Source: Porticoccaceae bacterium
GTDB lineage: Bacteria > Pseudomonadota > Gammaproteobacteria > Pseudomonadales > Porticoccaceae
Length of the DNA stretch: 37,837 nt
NCBI GenBank assembly: GCA_029212965.1
Contig: JARGOV010000023.1
Location: forward strand, 1-37,837
Reading direction: 5' to 3'
A model generated the notes under the pieces. That model worked only from the letters and a program-made list of their open reading frames with translations, did not search any database and had not been told where the DNA came from. The position numbers and the translations under genes were made by a program. Of the stretch, positions 7,204 through 15,245 are shown piece by piece (position 1 is the first letter of the stretch; each line of letters begins with the position of its first letter).

Positions 7204-7988
7204 TTTATGGCCAGGAGTGAGGCGAAGTTAAAACACTGAAACCAAATATCGATACGTTTAAAACCCACGTGGGTGAGCCGTTCACGATGCTGGTCGAGAG
7301 TTTCGGGTATTAAGACGTTTTCCAGAGCTGAACGCTTCTGGGCAACCTCTAATTCGGAGTAGCCATTGGCCCGCTTAAAGCTGTGGTGCAGCTCTATCAT
7401 CAGTTGGTTTAAGTGGTCATCGGCAAAGGCAATTTTCTCTGACAAAATGATGATGCCACCGGGTAACAGCGCATCGTATATGCGCTGCATCAGTGCTGTG
7501 CGCGTTTCGGGTGGCAAAAATTGCAAAGTAAAGTTGAGCACCACCATCGAGGCGTTGTCGAGGGGCTTTTCAAGGGGTAGGTCGAGCAAGTCGGCGCAGA
7601 TGAGCTCGACGTTGGTGTCGGGCTGTTCGGCGGCGAGGATATGGGTGCAGTGTTCAATCATCGCGGGGGCATTGTCGATGGCGACAATATTGCAGTCGGG
7701 CACTTCAATGTGTTGGGCCATGGCGAGCGTCGATGCCCCGAGGGAGCAGCCCAGGTCGTAACATGTTGATCGGGGCTGAGCGTAGCGCCCGGCCAATGTC
7801 CCGGTCATGGCGATAATGGTTTCGTAGCCGGGCACGGAACGCTGGATCATATCTGGAAACACGGCAACGACGTCGGCGTCGAATTTGAAGCCGGCAATAT
7901 CGGCCAGAGGGCGGGAGAATAAATTATCGTGATTCAAAGTGTTTTTTCTGCGGGTCGCGTGATGGAAAGTGGATAGCGGGGAGGACAC
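7200..7988 (-). CDS. cmoA: CmoA, carboxy-S-adenosylmethionine synthase
   Basis: Makes carboxy-SAM from SAM and prephenate for CmoB. The family signature is strong: [54 protein letters not shown] and WFQCFNF near the C-terminus. The annotated GTG at 7988 has no properly spaced ribosome site. A TTG at 7937 aligns with the E. coli start (LNHDNLFS versus MSHRDTLFS), so the first ~17 residues may not be translated. Followed immediately by cmoB. A palindromic repeat lies just upstream. Confidence 0.95.
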   Translation of the reverse strand: MSSPLSTFHHATRRKNTLNHDNLFSRPLADIAGFKFDADVVAVFPDMIQRSVPGYETIIAMTGTLAGRYAQPRSTCYDLGCSLGASTLAMAQHIEVPDCNIVAIDNAPAMIEHCTHILAAEQPDTNVELICADLLDLPLEKPLDNASMVVLNFTLQFLPPETRTALMQRIYDALLPGGIIILSEKIAFADDHLNQLMIELHHSFKRANGYSELEVAQKRSALENVLIPETLDQHRERLTHVGFKRIDIWFQCFNFASLLAIK

Positions 7989-7994
7989 TCCCTA

Positions 7995-8062
7995 TTGATG
8001 ACTCGCTGTAAATACGTCCGTGTGCTCTCGGTGCCGGCATTCATGCCGGCGACGGTCATCAA
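7995..8062. repeat. Nested palindromic intergenic repeat (REP/BIME-like)
   Basis: An outer pair TTGATGAC (7995-8002) / GTCATCAA (8055-8062) encloses the perfect hairpin GCCGGCAT-TC-ATGCCGGC (8033-8050). The arrangement sits between two genes, has no T tract, and resembles dispersed palindromic repeats known from marine gammaproteobacterial intergenic DNA. That resemblance is from memory and needs a copy-number check. Confidence 0.55.
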
Positions 8063-8102
8063 CAGAAAGTAGCCCTCCCGAAAAGTGTGCTGTCATTAAA
8101 GT

Positions 8103-11021
8103 TTACAGCGTAAATAACTCTAAATTTAAGGCACCTAACTTGGCGGCGCTATCGTTATTGGTGATAACAGCTGTGCTGCGCTGCTCGTCGCGCAGATAGT
8201 CCCTGCCGACACGTTGCAGGTCGTCGAGCTTCACCTCACGCACTTGGTTGCGGAAGGCTTCGCGCTCGGCGCGACCACGACCGTAAAGTTCGGCATGGAA
8301 GCTCTGCTTGGCTTCACCAGCGGGTGAAGATGGCTTGTCGAGACCGGATACGACGCCGAGAATGGCCTCTTCTACCTGTTGCCACTGGTGTTTCTCTTCC
8401 TGTAGCCAGGCTAATGAAGCCTGGAAGTCGTTGAGGGTGCCCTCAATGCGCGGGTCGCGGTAGGAGAAGAAGCGGAAGGCGCCGCTGTTGTTGTCCTGCC
8501 CGGCACCGCCGCCGTAGGCGCCGCCCTGCTCGCGAATGGCGCGGTGTAAATAGCCATTGCGTAGAAAACCGCCAAGTACACTCAGTGGTGCGGCGTCGGG
8601 ATGGCCCATGGGCACGGTGGGATAGGCGTGGGCACAGAAATTAACCTGGGTGCTGGTGGCCCACAATTGCTGGCTCGGAGTGCAGAGCTGGGGGCGACTA
8701 AAGGGCGTAAAGGCTGAATTGTCACCGGGTGCCAGTGTGTCGAGAAAGTCTGTGGCAAATTGGTTCATGTGTTCTTGCTCGCCGACCAATAATGCCTGAC
8801 GCGGAGCTTTTAAAAACAGAGCGTGTAGTTCGGCCAGTTTGGCGGCGAAGTTGGCGAGCTCGGTAGGTTCATCCAAGCTGCTGTCGAGTTGTTTGGTGAG
8901 GCGGATGCCCTCCATACCGCCCCAGCGGTGGGACAACCAGGCACCGGGGCTGACGTTGCTGGCGGCGGCTGTCATGGCCAGGGTATGGCCGTTACCGGTG
9001 ACACTGCTTTCGCGACGTGCGCGAATTTGCGCGATAAGCTCGCGTAGGCGCGGTAATTCATCAAAGCGAACGGATTCAAAGGTGGTGTTCATAAGCTCAG
9101 CGAGTGCTTTGTGATTGTTTGCTAAACCTTTGGCGCTGATCACTAGGTGACCGCTGAGGGTTTGCAAATTATCGACAGCACAGCGCACCGAGGCGTGAGT
9201 GCTAATCGAGCCACAGACTTGAGATTGCCAGAGTTGGGTGGCCAGGTAATCCTTGTCGCCAACACCGAGCTCAGTGAGGCAGCTGGCGTAGAGGGGGAGA
9301 AGGTCAATTTGTTCGTCAGAGAGTGCAGGCAGGGAAACCAGTAGTTGTTGGTAGACCAGGCCATTGGTGCCGACTTCGTATTGGCTGAGGGGGAGGGCAC
9401 CGTCAGTTTTTCGGGTGGCGCCGATATAGGCCATCTCGGGGGAGATATCTTCAAGGCCGACCTTGGGTAGCACACCTTCGTCATCGGCCTGCATTTGGCG
9501 CGCGTTCAAGGCGGCGGTCTGGCTGATGATGTCTTGTTTTTCTGCATCGCTAAGCTGGGCTTTGATCGCGGCCAGTTTTGCGGCTTCGCTTTTCTCGCGG
9601 CGCGCTGACAGAGCGGGTTCTGGGCGCAGTGTTAGGCGTACGCGGTGGGGATTGTCGAGCAGTAGTTCGCGGGCCAGTGATTTAATAAAGTCGGGGTCGG
9701 CGATGGCCTCACGTAACTCTGCCAATACGGGCTCTAAATCGAGCAGGGCGATGGGGTCGCCGCGGTGGGTGGCGCTGGTCAACGAGGTCAAAATCAATTG
9801 CAGACCGTAGGGGTAGCCGTCGCCACCAATTTCACGCTGCTGTAATTCGAGTTGATGCAAGGAGGCCTCAACCTGATCCTGAGGGACACCGTTCTCAGCG
9901 ACATTGCGAAGCACTTCCAGCACCAGGTTTTCCAGTTCAACGGCTTTCTCTGGCTCGCTGCCTTCTATGCCGCAGACGAAGCACATTTCTTTCTGCGAGT
10001 CGTCCAGACCGCACAGTGGCGATGGCGAGCTGCCGAGATCGCTAGTTTCTAAGGCCTTCATCAGCGGTGATGCACTGTTGTCGAGCAATATACTATTGAG
10101 TAAATGGGCCTGCATACAGGCCTTTAAATCGGTGGCCTTGCCCAGTAGCCAGCTAATAATAATGTGGGTCTTATTGTCGGTGGGGCCTTCCTCATCAAAA
10201 GCATACGCTTCTTCAACGGCAATGGGTGCCAGATAGCGTTTTTCGTCGGCGACGGCGATGGTTTCAGCAAGGGGCTCGAAACGCTGCAAAGCCTCGCTTT
10301 CAAACTTGGCTTGATGCTCAGTGGCGGGGATGTCGCCAAAGGTCATAAAAGTGGCATTACTGGGGTGGTAGTGAGTTTGATAGAACGTCTGCAACTGCTC
10401 ATAACTCAAATCGGGAATCGCCGCGGGGTCCCCACCACTGTTGTAATGGTAGGTGGTCGTCGGATAAAGATAGGTGCAGAGGGTGTGCCACAGGGTCGAG
10501 GTCACCGAACTCATCGCGCCCTTCATTTCATTGAAAACAACACCTTTGTAGACCAAGTTAGAGTCGCTGTTTTCGGCCTCTTCAAACTCCAGACGGTGCC
10601 CCTCTTGGGCGAAATCGAGAGGGTCGAGTCGAGAGAAAAACACTGCATCAAGATAGACTTGTAGTAGATTATTAAAGTCTTTTCTATTTTGGCTGGCGAA
10701 GGGGTAGGCGGTCCAGTCGGAGCTGGTGAAGGCGTTCATAAAGGTGTTTAGCGAGCGGCGAATCATCATAAAGAAAGGATCGCGCACCGGATATTTTTCA
10801 CTGCCGCACAAGGCCGTATGTTCGAGAATATGCGCCACACCACGAGAATCTTGAGGTACCGTGCGCAGGGCCACCAGAAACACATTCTCGCTGTTGTCGG
10901 TGGCGATATGAATATGTTGAGCGCCGGTTTTAATGTGGCGATATTCACTGACATCGAGGTCGAGTGATTCGATACGCTGGCTGCGCAAAAATTCAAAAGC
11001 GGGATGGACGGGAGCATTCAT
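8103..11021 (-). CDS. M16C family zinc metallopeptidase (PreP-like)
   Basis: A 972-residue insulinase-fold peptidase of the presequence-protease (PreP) subfamily, which degrades short unstructured peptides in a closed chamber. The inverted zinc motif HILEH is at 64-68 and the distal Glu lies about 100 residues later in VFNEMKGAM (near 166). The duplicated N- and C-terminal halves and the Arg/Tyr region near the C-terminus (GYLHRAIREQGGAYGGG) that completes the site are present. There is no signal peptide, so it is probably cytosolic. It lies between cmoA and the dienelactone hydrolase with gaps over 100 bp on both sides and may be transcribed alone. Confidence 0.92.
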   Translation of the reverse strand: MNAPVHPAFEFLRSQRIESLDLDVSEYRHIKTGAQHIHIATDNSENVFLVALRTVPQDSRGVAHILEHTALCGSEKYPVRDPFFMMIRRSLNTFMNAFTSSDWTAYPFASQNRKDFNNLLQVYLDAVFFSRLDPLDFAQEGHRLEFEEAENSDSNLVYKGVVFNEMKGAMSSVTSTLWHTLCTYLYPTTTYHYNSGGDPAAIPDLSYEQLQTFYQTHYHPSNATFMTFGDIPATEHQAKFESEALQRFEPLAETIAVADEKRYLAPIAVEEAYAFDEEGPTDNKTHIIISWLLGKATDLKACMQAHLLNSILLDNSASPLMKALETSDLGSSPSPLCGLDDSQKEMCFVCGIEGSEPEKAVELENLVLEVLRNVAENGVPQDQVEASLHQLELQQREIGGDGYPYGLQLILTSLTSATHRGDPIALLDLEPVLAELREAIADPDFIKSLARELLLDNPHRVRLTLRPEPALSARREKSEAAKLAAIKAQLSDAEKQDIISQTAALNARQMQADDEGVLPKVGLEDISPEMAYIGATRKTDGALPLSQYEVGTNGLVYQQLLVSLPALSDEQIDLLPLYASCLTELGVGDKDYLATQLWQSQVCGSISTHASVRCAVDNLQTLSGHLVISAKGLANNHKALAELMNTTFESVRFDELPRLRELIAQIRARRESSVTGNGHTLAMTAAASNVSPGAWLSHRWGGMEGIRLTKQLDSSLDEPTELANFAAKLAELHALFLKAPRQALLVGEQEHMNQFATDFLDTLAPGDNSAFTPFSRPQLCTPSQQLWATSTQVNFCAHAYPTVPMGHPDAAPLSVLGGFLRNGYLHRAIREQGGAYGGGAGQDNNSGAFRFFSYRDPRIEGTLNDFQASLAWLQEEKHQWQQVEEAILGVVSGLDKPSSPAGEAKQSFHAELYGRGRAEREAFRNQVREVKLDDLQRVGRDYLRDEQRSTAVITNNDSAAKLGALNLELFTL

Positions 11022-11142
11022 AAACAGCTTACCTGGGGGTTAAGGGCGTGAATTCAGATTTGTTGCCAGGGGCAACGGGATAAATAGACAGTGCATTATT
11101 CTACTCTGCACGGGGCTCGTGTGGTGAAAATTTTTAGTAGAC

Positions 11143-11179
11143 TTTCGAGGGGTTATAGCGGCACCGTAGCCCCTCGAAA
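11143..11179 (-). terminator. Hairpin after dienelactone hydrolase gene
   Basis: TTTCGAGGGG (11143-11152) pairs perfectly with CCCCTCGAAA (11170-11179), and the 17-nt interval can form a partial inner stem. It lies 7 bp past the hydrolase stop. The leftward strand then has only an interrupted A/T run, so termination is likely but not classic. Confidence 0.55.
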
Positions 11180-11185
11180 CAGGCG

Positions 11186-11920
11186 TTATTTCAGTTTGCG
11201 AGCAAATAACTCAAAGGCGATATCCCAGTGGCGCTCGGCGGCGTCGTGGTTGTACATCATGCGCTGGGGAAAGGCGAAACCGTGCTCGGTGTTGGGCACT
11301 TTTTCGAGCACGTAATCGATGTTGTTTTCACTTAGACAGGCATCGAGGGCTTTAATTTCAGTATCGGGTACATAGGGGTCGTGGGCAGCGAAGCCAAAGT
11401 AAAGTGTGCAATCGCTTGTGATATTGGGGATCAGTAAGTGCGCGGAATCACTCTGCTCAGTCATATGGGACACACCGTAGAGGGAGGCCATGGCCTTAAA
11501 ACGCTCGGGGAAGGTGCCAGTGACGGCCAGTACAAATTTGCCGCTCATACAATAGCCGATGCAACCCATGGGGCCGGGCAAGGCGTTGGGGTGATTATCG
11601 AGCCAGCCAATGATGGCGCGCGTGTCGTTGATAATCATGCCGTTGGTGTGGGCGTCGAGCATGGCCATCATTTGACCACCGGGGTCACGCACGCCGTAGC
11701 GGTAATAGAGGTTGGGAATAATGGCGATATAACCCTGAGCCGCGATGCGGCGCACAAAATCGTAGAGCTCGCCGCGTACACCGGGGGCATCCATATAGAG
11801 TACGACGGGGGGATAGGCTGTTGTGTCATCGCCCGCGGGCCAGGCGACAAAGCATTCCATTTCACCATCGGGGCTTGTGATATTGATGAAGCCTTCGTTT
11901 AAGTTTTTTTGCTGGCTCAT
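11186..11920 (-). CDS. Dienelactone hydrolase family protein
   Basis: Alpha/beta hydrolase with a cysteine nucleophile. The catalytic triad is readable: Cys124 in GYCMSG, Asp181 in AAHDPYV and His213 in TEHGFAF, at the usual spacing for a 244-residue DLH. Family members hydrolyse dienelactone in chlorocatechol breakdown, but many act on other esters or lactones. No aromatic-ring pathway is nearby, so the substrate is unknown. The gene lies 83 bp downstream of a CoA-transferase gene on the same strand, probably in one transcript. Confidence 0.9.
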   Translation of the reverse strand: MSQQKNLNEGFINITSPDGEMECFVAWPAGDDTTAYPPVVLYMDAPGVRGELYDFVRRIAAQGYIAIIPNLYYRYGVRDPGGQMMAMLDAHTNGMIINDTRAIIGWLDNHPNALPGPMGCIGYCMSGKFVLAVTGTFPERFKAMASLYGVSHMTEQSDSAHLLIPNITSDCTLYFGFAAHDPYVPDTEIKALDACLSENNIDYVLEKVPNTEHGFAFPQRMMYNHDAAERHWDIAFELFARKLK

Positions 11921-12003
11921 AAGTGGATTCTACCAATCTTTAAAAAAGTTGCGTTCGTCAAGCTTAGGTGGGTCTTTTTGTCATTTGAAAAGGGGCCGTG
12001 GAC

Positions 12004-13215
12004 TTAAACTTGTTTGGTGTTGATCACGCCTTCAGCTTCTAGGGCGGCGATATTTTCAGCGGAGTAGCCAAGCACCTCATTGAGAATTTCGTGGTTATGT
12101 TCGCCGAGAAACCCCGCTGTTTGTTCAGGTATATCGGGAAAAGCTGAAAAACGCAGGGGAGTGCGGGGAATTTTTAGTGGCCCCCAAACCGGGTCGACGA
12201 CTGTGCGTACCATATCGCGGGCCTGGGTGTGGGGGTGTTCCATAACCTCAGGTACGCTGAGTATGGGCGCGCTAGGTATACGTTCATCCTGTAAAATCTT
12301 TAATGCTTTATCGGGATCGGCAATAGTATCAAGCCAAGCTTGAACAGCTTGGTTGACAGCATTTTTATTTTCCTGGCGAGCGCTGAGGTCGGCAAAACGA
12401 GGGTCGCTGAGCATATCTTCGCGCCCCATTGTCTTTGCCAACTTATCCCACTGAGCCCCCAATGCAAGAACAAATAAGTAGCGCTCACCACATTTAAATA
12501 TGCCTGCTGGTGCAGCCACACCGTGCGTCGCGCCCGCTCGCTTAGGTATGTAGGCGCCTGCTGATGCATCGTAGAGCTGTACGTTCATTTCGTGGTAACT
12601 GAATAAAATTTCCTGTAGACAGAGATCGAGGTGCTGTCCCTCCCCACCGCGAAAGCGATGGAAAAGTGCGGCGACAATAGCAGCATAAGCATGAGTGCCG
12701 CTGGAGACATCGCCAAAAGTCAAATCGGCAAAAACTGGTGCTCGATCAGGCTCGCCATTCATATCGAGAATGCCGGCATAGGACTGGCCAATGTAATCGT
12801 AACCGGGCAATGATGCGAGGGGACCGTCCTGACCGAAACAGGAAATAGAGCACATCACTAAATTGGGGTTAATGGTCTTTAGGACTGCCCAGTCCATATT
12901 GAAACGTTTCATCACTCCAGGACTAAAATTTTCCACCACTACGTCGGCATCTTTAATTAAGTCATGGCAAATTTTTTGTGCTGCGGGTTTGGTTAAATCG
13001 AGACTCATGCTCTTTTTTCCCAAATTGTGTTGCACATAAAAGGCACTGCGACCCTCCTTATGCATGGGTAAGAGGCGAGCAGGGTCACCAGTTAAAGGCT
13101 CGATTTTTATGACGTCGGCGCCGTGTTCCGCTAACATTTTGGTGCAGTGGGGACCGGCGACAAAGTGCGAAAAATCAATGACTTTAATGCCGGCGAACAT
13201 GCTCTGTGGGGCCAC
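12004..13215 (-). CDS. CaiB/BaiF class III CoA-transferase, copy 1
   Basis: Moves CoA between carboxylic acids through an aspartyl-CoA thioester. The N-terminus GIKVIDFSHFVAGP, the ENF(S/T)PG motif (95-100) and the catalytic Asp169 in FGDVSSGTHA are clear; Asp169 has the same number as in formyl-CoA transferase. The GTG start at 13215 is set by CAGGAG six bases upstream; an ATG five codons later lacks one. It is strongly similar along its whole length to the gene immediately upstream, so the pair is a tandem duplication. Possible activities include racemase or CoA-transferase on catabolic intermediates; the acid is unknown. Confidence 0.92.
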   Translation of the reverse strand: MAPQSMFAGIKVIDFSHFVAGPHCTKMLAEHGADVIKIEPLTGDPARLLPMHKEGRSAFYVQHNLGKKSMSLDLTKPAAQKICHDLIKDADVVVENFSPGVMKRFNMDWAVLKTINPNLVMCSISCFGQDGPLASLPGYDYIGQSYAGILDMNGEPDRAPVFADLTFGDVSSGTHAYAAIVAALFHRFRGGEGQHLDLCLQEILFSYHEMNVQLYDASAGAYIPKRAGATHGVAAPAGIFKCGERYLFVLALGAQWDKLAKTMGREDMLSDPRFADLSARQENKNAVNQAVQAWLDTIADPDKALKILQDERIPSAPILSVPEVMEHPHTQARDMVRTVVDPVWGPLKIPRTPLRFSAFPDIPEQTAGFLGEHNHEILNEVLGYSAENIAALEAEGVINTKQV

Positions 13216-13294
13216 GGAGAACTCCTGTTATGTTGTGGTCGAGACAGTTAATTTGGGCGTATATAACTGGCTTTTAATGAGGTGCGGGGTGATG

Positions 13295-13334
13295 CCATTA
13301 ACCGAGACTGGAAACAATCAGTCTCGGTTAATGG
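13295..13334. repeat. Perfect 16-bp inverted repeat between CoA-transferase genes
   Basis: CCATTAACCGAGACTG (13295-13310) and its exact reverse complement (13319-13334) enclose an 8-nt loop. No T tract follows on either strand, so it does not look like an intrinsic terminator. In the transcript of the two CoA-transferase genes it would form a strong intercistronic hairpin, suited to tuning the relative expression or stability of the two halves. Confidence 0.75.
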
Positions 13335-13349
13335 ACAAGCTTTAAAAGG

Positions 13350-14564
13350 CTAAATGTTTTTTTCACTTAGCACACCAGATGCTTGTAACGCGCTAATTTT
13401 TTCAGCTGAATAGCCTAATTTTTCACGTAGTATTTCTTCATTGTGTTCGCCAAGGAAGGGGGCTTGAAGCTCAAGTCGTTCGGGATACTGTGAATAGCGC
13501 AGCGGTGCGCCGGGGATTTTTACTTCGCCAAAAATGCGATCATCAACAGTTTGTACGATGCCACGCTGCTGCATGTGGGGGTGGGCCATGACGTCGGGCA
13601 CGCTCAGGACCGGCGCTGCGGGCACATGGTTTTCTTGTACAAGAATGCGCACGGCCTCTGTGACATCGCTAACGGTGCTTAGCCAACGTTCGATTTCGGC
13701 ACTTATTTCATCGCGGTTTTCATTGCGTACCAGTGGGTTGGCAAAGCGGGGTTCGTCTGCCCACTCTTCGCGACCTAATAGCTTAATCAGGTTATTCCAC
13801 TGGGCGCCAATGGCGACGATGATGATATAATTCTCCTTGCATTTGAAAAGCCCGAGGGGGGAGACAAAGGCGTGTTGATGACCACTGCGCTTGGGTACCT
13901 GAGTACCACCAGAGGCATCGTAAACCTGAACGTTCATTTCGTGAAAACTGAACAGACAGTCGAGCAGGGCGATATCGAGGAACTGACCGCCACCGCCCAT
14001 GGCCTTGTGATACAGGGCCGTAACAATGGCGCCATAAGCATGGGCGCCGGTGGAAACATCACCAAAAGCCATGCCAGAGAGTGCAGGGTAGCCGTCGGCT
14101 TGGCCAGTCATGCCGAGCAAGCCGGAATAGGCCTGGCCAATGTAATCAAAGCCGGGTAGCTTCGCCAGAGGACCTTCCTGACCCAGGCAGGAGATAGAGC
14201 ACATGATGACATCGGGATTGATTTTGCTGACGGCGTCCCAGTCCATATTGAATTTCTTCATTACCCCGGGGGTGAAATTCTCAATCACCACGTCCACAGT
14301 TTTAATTAATTCGTGGCAAATCTCTTGTCCTTCAGCGGTGCGTAGGTCGAGGCAAAGGTTTTTCTTGCCGCGATTATGCTGAATAAAATATCCACTGCGG
14401 CCTTCTCTAATGATCGGTAAATGGCGGGCGGAGTCGCCAGTATGGGCTTCCACTTTTATTACTTCTGCACCGGCTTCAGCCATTAAGCGTGTACAGTGTG
14501 GCCCGGCGATAAAGTGAGAAAAATCGAGAACTTTGACACCATCGAGAACGTGCTTTCTTGTCAT
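13350..14564 (-). CDS. CaiB/BaiF class III CoA-transferase, copy 2
   Basis: Paralogue of the downstream neighbour, 404 residues with the same motif spacing: GVKVLDFSHFIAGP at 9-22, ENFTPG at 95-100 and catalytic Asp169 in FGDVSTGAHA. Class III CoA-transferases work as homodimers of interlocked rings; two adjacent similar genes may form a heteromer, as in benzylsuccinate or phenyllactate CoA-transferases, though both copies keep the nucleophile. The ATG at 14564 has a weak AAGGG upstream. It begins the leftward series and shares a 221-bp divergent region with the haemoglobin gene. Confidence 0.92.
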   Translation of the reverse strand: MTRKHVLDGVKVLDFSHFIAGPHCTRLMAEAGAEVIKVEAHTGDSARHLPIIREGRSGYFIQHNRGKKNLCLDLRTAEGQEICHELIKTVDVVIENFTPGVMKKFNMDWDAVSKINPDVIMCSISCLGQEGPLAKLPGFDYIGQAYSGLLGMTGQADGYPALSGMAFGDVSTGAHAYGAIVTALYHKAMGGGGQFLDIALLDCLFSFHEMNVQVYDASGGTQVPKRSGHQHAFVSPLGLFKCKENYIIIVAIGAQWNNLIKLLGREEWADEPRFANPLVRNENRDEISAEIERWLSTVSDVTEAVRILVQENHVPAAPVLSVPDVMAHPHMQQRGIVQTVDDRIFGEVKIPGAPLRYSQYPERLELQAPFLGEHNEEILREKLGYSAEKISALQASGVLSEKNI

Positions 14565-14785
14565 GGGATATGCCCTTATATTTTTGAACCGGGATATTTT
14601 TTATTGGCTCAGATTAATGAATGTGCTTTATCTGTATACCGCCGCGTTGTATGTGGCGTTTTTACTCTTATAATTTACGACTCATTTGTAGCGTAAAGTG
14701 CTGCAAAATGCCAGTTTATCGACTGTGTGGTTTTGCTGGGACGCCGAGCAGATCGGATTTAACGATAACTGAAAGGATAAGTACA

Positions 14786-15217
14786 ATGACAGCAGTTTAC
14801 GGCGATGGCGATGCTTCATTTCAGGCAGCCGGTGGCCAGGCGGGGATACAGCGCTTGGTGGCGCGTTTTTACGACTATATGGATACTTTGCCAGAGGCGG
14901 CAGCTATTCGTGCCATGCATCCTAAAGATCTTGCGCTCACGCGTGATAAATTATACTGCTTTCTTTGTGGTTGGCTCGGTGGTGAAAAACTGTTTGCCCC
15001 AAAATACGGGCCGATTATGATCCCCCGAGCCCATGAGCACCTTGAAATAGCTGAGCCAGAGCGGAATGCCTGGCTTTTGTGTATGGAGAAGGCTGTCGCT
15101 GAACAACCCTATGCCGAGGGTTTTAAGCGCTATTTAATGCGCGAGCTATTTGTACCCGCCGAACGTTGTCGCATCTTTAGCCAACGTCGTATTCAGTCTG
15201 AGCAAGAGGGACAGTAG
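14786..15217 (+). CDS. Group II truncated haemoglobin
   Basis: The 143-residue haem protein of the 2-on-2 globin class (trHbO type) typically binds O2, NO or peroxide. Visible family features are YGDGDASF, the AGGQAGI glycine motif, RFYDYM with Tyr29 (B10), FLCGWLGG, proximal His83 in RAHEH and the conserved group II Trp96 (G8) in NAWLLCM. ATG 14786 is chosen because AAAGGA lies 9 bp upstream and the family begins here. It is divergent from the CoA-transferase gene and ends 28 bp from a convergent acyl-CoA synthetase. Role inferred: oxygen or NO handling. Confidence 0.92.
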   Translation: MTAVYGDGDASFQAAGGQAGIQRLVARFYDYMDTLPEAAAIRAMHPKDLALTRDKLYCFLCGWLGGEKLFAPKYGPIMIPRAHEHLEIAEPERNAWLLCMEKAVAEQPYAEGFKRYLMRELFVPAERCRIFSQRRIQSEQEGQ

Positions 15218-15245
15218 GGTGGCTACCTGGCAGGGGACAGCTTTA

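Noticed and set aside
14621-14785. Extended start of the truncated haemoglobin
   Set aside because: The first 55 residues would be Cys/Arg-rich and unlike the family; ATG 14786 has a ribosome site.
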